A DNA stretch of 64,000 bases from Streptomyces hundungensis (GTDB lineage Bacteria > Actinomycetota > Actinomycetes > Streptomycetales > Streptomycetaceae): assembly GCF_003627815.1 (NCBI RefSeq), contig NZ_CP032698.1, positions 6,696,001 to 6,760,000 of the forward strand, read 5' to 3'. Under the pieces are notes generated by a model, which did not search any database, was not told the origin of the DNA, and was given only the letters and a program-made list of their open reading frames with translations. A program made the translations under genes and the position numbers. Each line of letters begins with the position of its first letter. Within the stretch, counting starts at the first letter, position 1. Shown in pieces: positions 61,213-64,000 of the stretch.

Positions 61213-61920
61213 TCAGGGCCGTACGTGCCGCAACCGGGCCGCGGCCGCCGCCAGCATCATGTCCAGGGCGGCCGGATAGGCGCTGCGGCCCATCTCCGCC
61301 ACCAGGGTCGGCGCGGTCGCCGCCACATGCGGATGGGTGTCGGCCGGCAGCCGCGCGTAACGGTCCCGCCAGGTCCGCTCCTCCAGCGCCCGGGACTCCT
61401 CGGGCAGGGTGAGCACGGCGGCGTCCAGCGCCGCGAACGACAGCGTCTGGTCGACGAAGACGTGGTATATCCGCACCGCCTCGGCGTCCGGGAACCCGGC
61501 TTCGCGCAGGATCCCCAGGATCGTCTCCACCGACCGCATCTCGTGCACCCGGCCGGTCACCCGGGTGAAGGTGAGCATCGCCGCCTGCGGATGGGCCTGG
61601 TAGTCGGCGTGGATGCGCAGCCCGAGCGAACGCAGGTCCGCCCGCCACTCGCCGGACGGCCGCCAGGCGCGCAGCGTGCGGCCGATGAGCTCGTCCGCCA
61701 CCGCGAGCAGCAGATCGTCGGTGTCCTGGAAGTACCGGTAGAGCGCGCTGGGGTCCGCGCCAAGGGCGGTGCCGAGGCGGCGCACGGTCAGGGCCGCCGC
61801 GCCGTGCTCACCGATCAGCCGCAGCGCCGTCTCCACGATCAGCCCCTCGGACAGGACGGTGCCGCCCTTGGTGGGCCGCCGTCGGCGCCGCTCTCCGTCC
61901 GCCACGACTCGCTCGCTCAT
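61213..61920 (-). CDS. TetR family regulator
   Basis: 235 aa. Helix-turn-helix at about 25-72 (LIVETALRLIGEHGAAALTVRRLGTALGADPSALYRYF), C-terminal alpha domain with a TetR_C_1-like look. Start: ATG 61920 gives MSERVVADGERRRRRPTKGG. It is divergent from an APC permease across 117 bp that contain an interlocked dyad, so it probably regulates that transporter. Confidence 0.87.
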   Translation of the reverse strand: MSERVVADGERRRRRPTKGGTVLSEGLIVETALRLIGEHGAAALTVRRLGTALGADPSALYRYFQDTDDLLLAVADELIGRTLRAWRPSGEWRADLRSLGLRIHADYQAHPQAAMLTFTRVTGRVHEMRSVETILGILREAGFPDAEAVRIYHVFVDQTLSFAALDAAVLTLPEESRALEERTWRDRYARLPADTHPHVAATAPTLVAEMGRSAYPAALDMMLAAAAARLRHVRP

Positions 61921-61953
61921 GGGCCGCACCCTACGAACCGGGCGCCCTTATGA

Positions 61954-61971
61954 CAACAGCGTTGACGCAAC
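61954..61971. promoter_or_regulatory. Interlocked CAAC/GTTG dyads between TetR and permease
   Basis: CAACAGCGTTGACGCAAC reads as CAAC-AGC-GTTG and GTTG-ACG-CAAC sharing the central GTTG. With flanks, TGACAAC-AGC-GTTGACG is a 17-bp imperfect palindrome. Its position midway between divergent starts suits a TetR operator. Confidence 0.55.
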
Positions 61972-62037
61972 CGTCGTACCCGGAGTTCGATGTGCCGCCA
62001 TCGGGGCCGACGCGCCCCCTCGGTGAAGGAGCCCCTT

Positions 62038-63543
62038 GTGCGCACTCCCTACGGCAGTGACCCACCACCCGTTCTGCGCAAGAGCCTCGGCGTCGTCGAC
62101 GGGGTCGCCATCGCCGCCTCCTCCACGGCGGCCACCACCAGCATCGGCATCGGACTCGGTGTCACCGCGAGCGCCGTCGGGCTGCATCTGCCGATCGTCA
62201 TGCTGCTCGCGTTCCTCCCGATCCTGGGCATCGCGAGCGCCTACACCCGGCTCAACAAGGTCGAGCCCAACATGGGCAGCGGCTATGTGTGGGTGGGCCG
62301 TTCGCTCAGCCCCTGGCTCGGCTTCCTGACCGGCTGGATCGGCATCGTCTCGACCGTCGTCTTCCTCTCCTACACCACCGCCGTCACCGGCTCCGCCCTG
62401 CTCCAACTGGCGGGCGAGGCGGGCCTGGACACGCTCGGCGGGCTGCGGCTCGACCCCGACTCCACGGCCCAGTCCACCGCCATCGGCATCGTGGTCCTGA
62501 TCGCCGTCACCTTCACCGCGGTCATCGGAACCCGCTCGGCCGCCACCCTCCAGAAGTGGCTGCTGGTCTTCGAGTACGCCGTGCTCCTCGGCTTCTGCGG
62601 GTACGGACTGATCGAGGGCCCCCACCCCTTCAGCCTCGACTGGCTGAACCCCTTCACCATCCCCTCCGGCCAGGCCCTCGCCCAGGGGCTGCTGCTCTCC
62701 GTCTTCTGCTACTGGGGCTTCGAGTCCACCTTCAGCGTGAACGAGGAGATCAAGGACCCCGAGGACGCCTCCAGAGCCGGACTCATCACCCTGTTCACCA
62801 TGCTCGGACTGTTCCTGCTCGGCTCGTTCGCCTTCCAACGCGTGCTCTCCGTCGAGGAGTTGACCGGCCACGGCGCCCAGGGCCTCACCTTCTTCGGTGA
62901 CCGGCTCGCCGGCCAACCGCTCGCCGCCCTTCCCCTGGTCGCCCTGACCTTCTCGGCCGTCGCCTCCCTCCAGTCCGGGGTGATCCCCACCGTGCGCGGC
63001 ATGTTCGCGATGAGCCGCGACCGCACGCTCGGCCCGCTCTGGCTCAAGGTCAGCCCCCGCTACGGGACCCCGGCGGCCGGCACGGTCGCGATCGGCTGCG
63101 CGGCGGCGGCCATCGCCGTCCTCTCGCTGCTCATCCCCAAGGTCGGCGATCTGATCCTGGCCTCCGTGAACGCGATCGGGATCGTCGTCTCCCTCTACTA
63201 CGCGCTGACCGCCCTGGCCGCCGCGAGCCGCTTCCGCGGTGCGCTGCGCGACGGCGTGGCCGAGGGTGCGCGGGCCGTCGTGATCCCGGCCCTGAGCGCG
63301 CTGTTCCTGCTCGGCCTCGGCGGTTACCTCGCCTGGACGTTCTACGCCTCCGCCGACCACTTCGAAGTCAGCCCCGACAACGGGTGGTTCATGCTGCTGT
63401 GCCCCGCTGTGATGGTCCTCAGCGGTGTCGCTGCGGCGGCCTGGGCCAAGTGGGTGCGGAAGTCCCCCTACTTCGTCCCCGGCCAGCCGCCCCCGGAGTC
63501 CCAGCCGGCGCCGCCGCCCGGCGCAACGCCCGAAACCGCCTGA
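62038..63543 (+). CDS. APC superfamily amino-acid/polyamine permease
   Basis: 501 aa with about 12 helices. LRKSLGVVDGVAIAASSTAATTSIGIGLG is the N-terminal helix with the APC consensus, and the second block is TRLNKVEPNMGSGYVWVGRS. GTG 62038 starts after GAAGGAG; earlier codons are poor. It ends in a Pro-rich tail (GQPPPESQPAPPPGATPETA). It is probably controlled by the divergent TetR gene and may work with the downstream amidohydrolase (inference). Confidence 0.9.
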   Translation: MRTPYGSDPPPVLRKSLGVVDGVAIAASSTAATTSIGIGLGVTASAVGLHLPIVMLLAFLPILGIASAYTRLNKVEPNMGSGYVWVGRSLSPWLGFLTGWIGIVSTVVFLSYTTAVTGSALLQLAGEAGLDTLGGLRLDPDSTAQSTAIGIVVLIAVTFTAVIGTRSAATLQKWLLVFEYAVLLGFCGYGLIEGPHPFSLDWLNPFTIPSGQALAQGLLLSVFCYWGFESTFSVNEEIKDPEDASRAGLITLFTMLGLFLLGSFAFQRVLSVEELTGHGAQGLTFFGDRLAGQPLAALPLVALTFSAVASLQSGVIPTVRGMFAMSRDRTLGPLWLKVSPRYGTPAAGTVAIGCAAAAIAVLSLLIPKVGDLILASVNAIGIVVSLYYALTALAAASRFRGALRDGVAEGARAVVIPALSALFLLGLGGYLAWTFYASADHFEVSPDNGWFMLLCPAVMVLSGVAAAAWAKWVRKSPYFVPGQPPPESQPAPPPGATPETA

Positions 63544-63934
63544 ACCCCAACGGTGCCTGCCGCCCTGGGGCTCCGCCCCAGACCCCGTTCGCGCCTTGAG
63601 GGCGCTCGTCCTCAATCGCCGGACGGGCTGAGGTTGCCCATGCGGGCCAGCACCAGCCCCGCCAGGGGCGCGGGGAACTGCGCGACCAGCCACCCACGAC
63701 CCGCGGACGAAAGCGGAGCTCCCTGGGGCTCTGCCCCAGACCCCGGTCGCGCCTGAACGGCGCTCGTCCTCAAACGCCGGACGGGCTGAGGTGGCCCGTG
63801 CGGGCCAGTGCCGAGTAGTTAGGGGCGCGGGGAACTGCGCGACCAGCCACCTGCGGCCCCAGCCCCGCCAGGGCGCGCGAGCCCAACCCGACCGAACGCG
63901 ACCCGATCCACCCGACCGAACCCACCCTCACAGA
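63544..63934. repeat. Two composite intergenic repeat elements
   Basis: 391 bp without a gene. Copy 1: hairpin CTGGGGCTCCGCCCCAG (63565-63581), GGCGCTCGTCCTCAATCGCC unit (63601-63631), GGCGCGGGGAACTGCGCGA unit (63665-63691). Copy 2: hairpin variant CTGGGGCTCTGCCCCAG (63723-63739), unit with AA for AT (63759-63789), and the third part at 63822-63848. Both follow the same order as at 43154-43280. The last 85 bp, before the next start, are AC-rich and show nothing else. Confidence 0.9.
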
Positions 63935-64000
63935 ATGGATCCCCCCATGCGCCACGCCCCCGCCGACCTCGTCTTCACCGGCGGCCCGGTCCTGACCCTG
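63935..64000 (+). CDS. N-terminus of a probable amidohydrolase, cut by the window end
   Basis: Only about 22 codons are visible. From ATG 63935 or ATG 63947, the frame reads APADLVFTGGPVLTL, the usual opening of YtcJ/amidohydrolase family proteins (ADLVFTGG then a beta strand). The start choice is open; neither has a clear site. It lies after an APC permease and may act on its imported substrate. Confidence 0.5.
   Translation, partial: MDPPMRHAPADLVFTGGPVLTL

Overview
This is chromosomal DNA from a high-GC actinomycete, almost certainly a Streptomyces. Codons end almost always in G or C, GTG starts are common, and the gene types are typical of that genus: many secreted hydrolases, TetR and GntR regulators, a PknB-type kinase, SoxR and a class E sortase substrate. 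From memory, the gene order resembles the S. coelicolor segment running from dnaE2 to the gluconate operon; I could not check this. I saw no tRNA, rRNA, insertion sequence, prophage or CRISPR array.

Layout. 1-3.6 kb: the 3' part of dnaE2 overlaps a Y-family polymerase homologue that seems to lack its catalytic acids. 3.6-13.7 kb: lipoprotein, secreted lipase, sortase-anchored LPMO, small enzymes, YtrA-type GntR, AAA ATPase, GDSL esterase and Ser/Thr kinase. 13.7-19.3 kb: class III CoA-transferase, a DrrAB-like exporter with a divergent TetR and two near-identical operators, and an orphan LlaBIII-type specificity domain. 19.3-24.5 kb: homogentisate dioxygenase with a GntR and a divergent TetR, then a molybdopterin oxidoreductase. 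24.5-35.5 kb: metal-citrate transporter, aldehyde and alcohol dehydrogenases, a frameshifted TetR beside an acyl-CoA dehydrogenase, a TetR/MaoC pair, SoxR and a BKACE-family enzyme.

36-43 kb holds four hydrolases in a row: penicillin-acylase type, GHSQG hydrolase, erythromycin-esterase type and NamZ type; three of them are exported. 43.0-43.8 kb is a dense intergenic repeat block. It recurs as two composite copies at 63.5-63.9 kb. 43.8-49.3 kb is an acyl-CoA module (SDR, CoA ligase, TetR, acyl-CoA dehydrogenase, APH-type kinase). Its content matches the 4-hydroxyacid/levulinate pathway enzymes LvaD, LvaE, LvaC and LvaA. 49.4-56.7 kb: DUF202 membrane proteins, Nudix hydrolase, transporters, FAD dehydrogenase, and a SUOX-type molybdoenzyme with its cytochrome b partner. 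56.7-59.5 kb: gluconate permease and kinase with a divergent GntR. The window ends with two amino-acid/polyamine permeases, one with a divergent TetR, and the first codons of a probable amidohydrolase.

The most informative signals are shared short DNA motifs. GCATACCGACYGGT occurs about 40-50 bp before three transcription units: the molybdopterin oxidoreductase, the SDR/ligase operon and the kinase/acyl-CoA dehydrogenase operon. A second A-rich palindrome links the aldehyde dehydrogenase promoter to the acyl-CoA dehydrogenase/TetR intergenic region. AAGCGCTTGCTCA is shared by the TetR and MaoC promoters near 32-33 kb. These suggest small local regulons.
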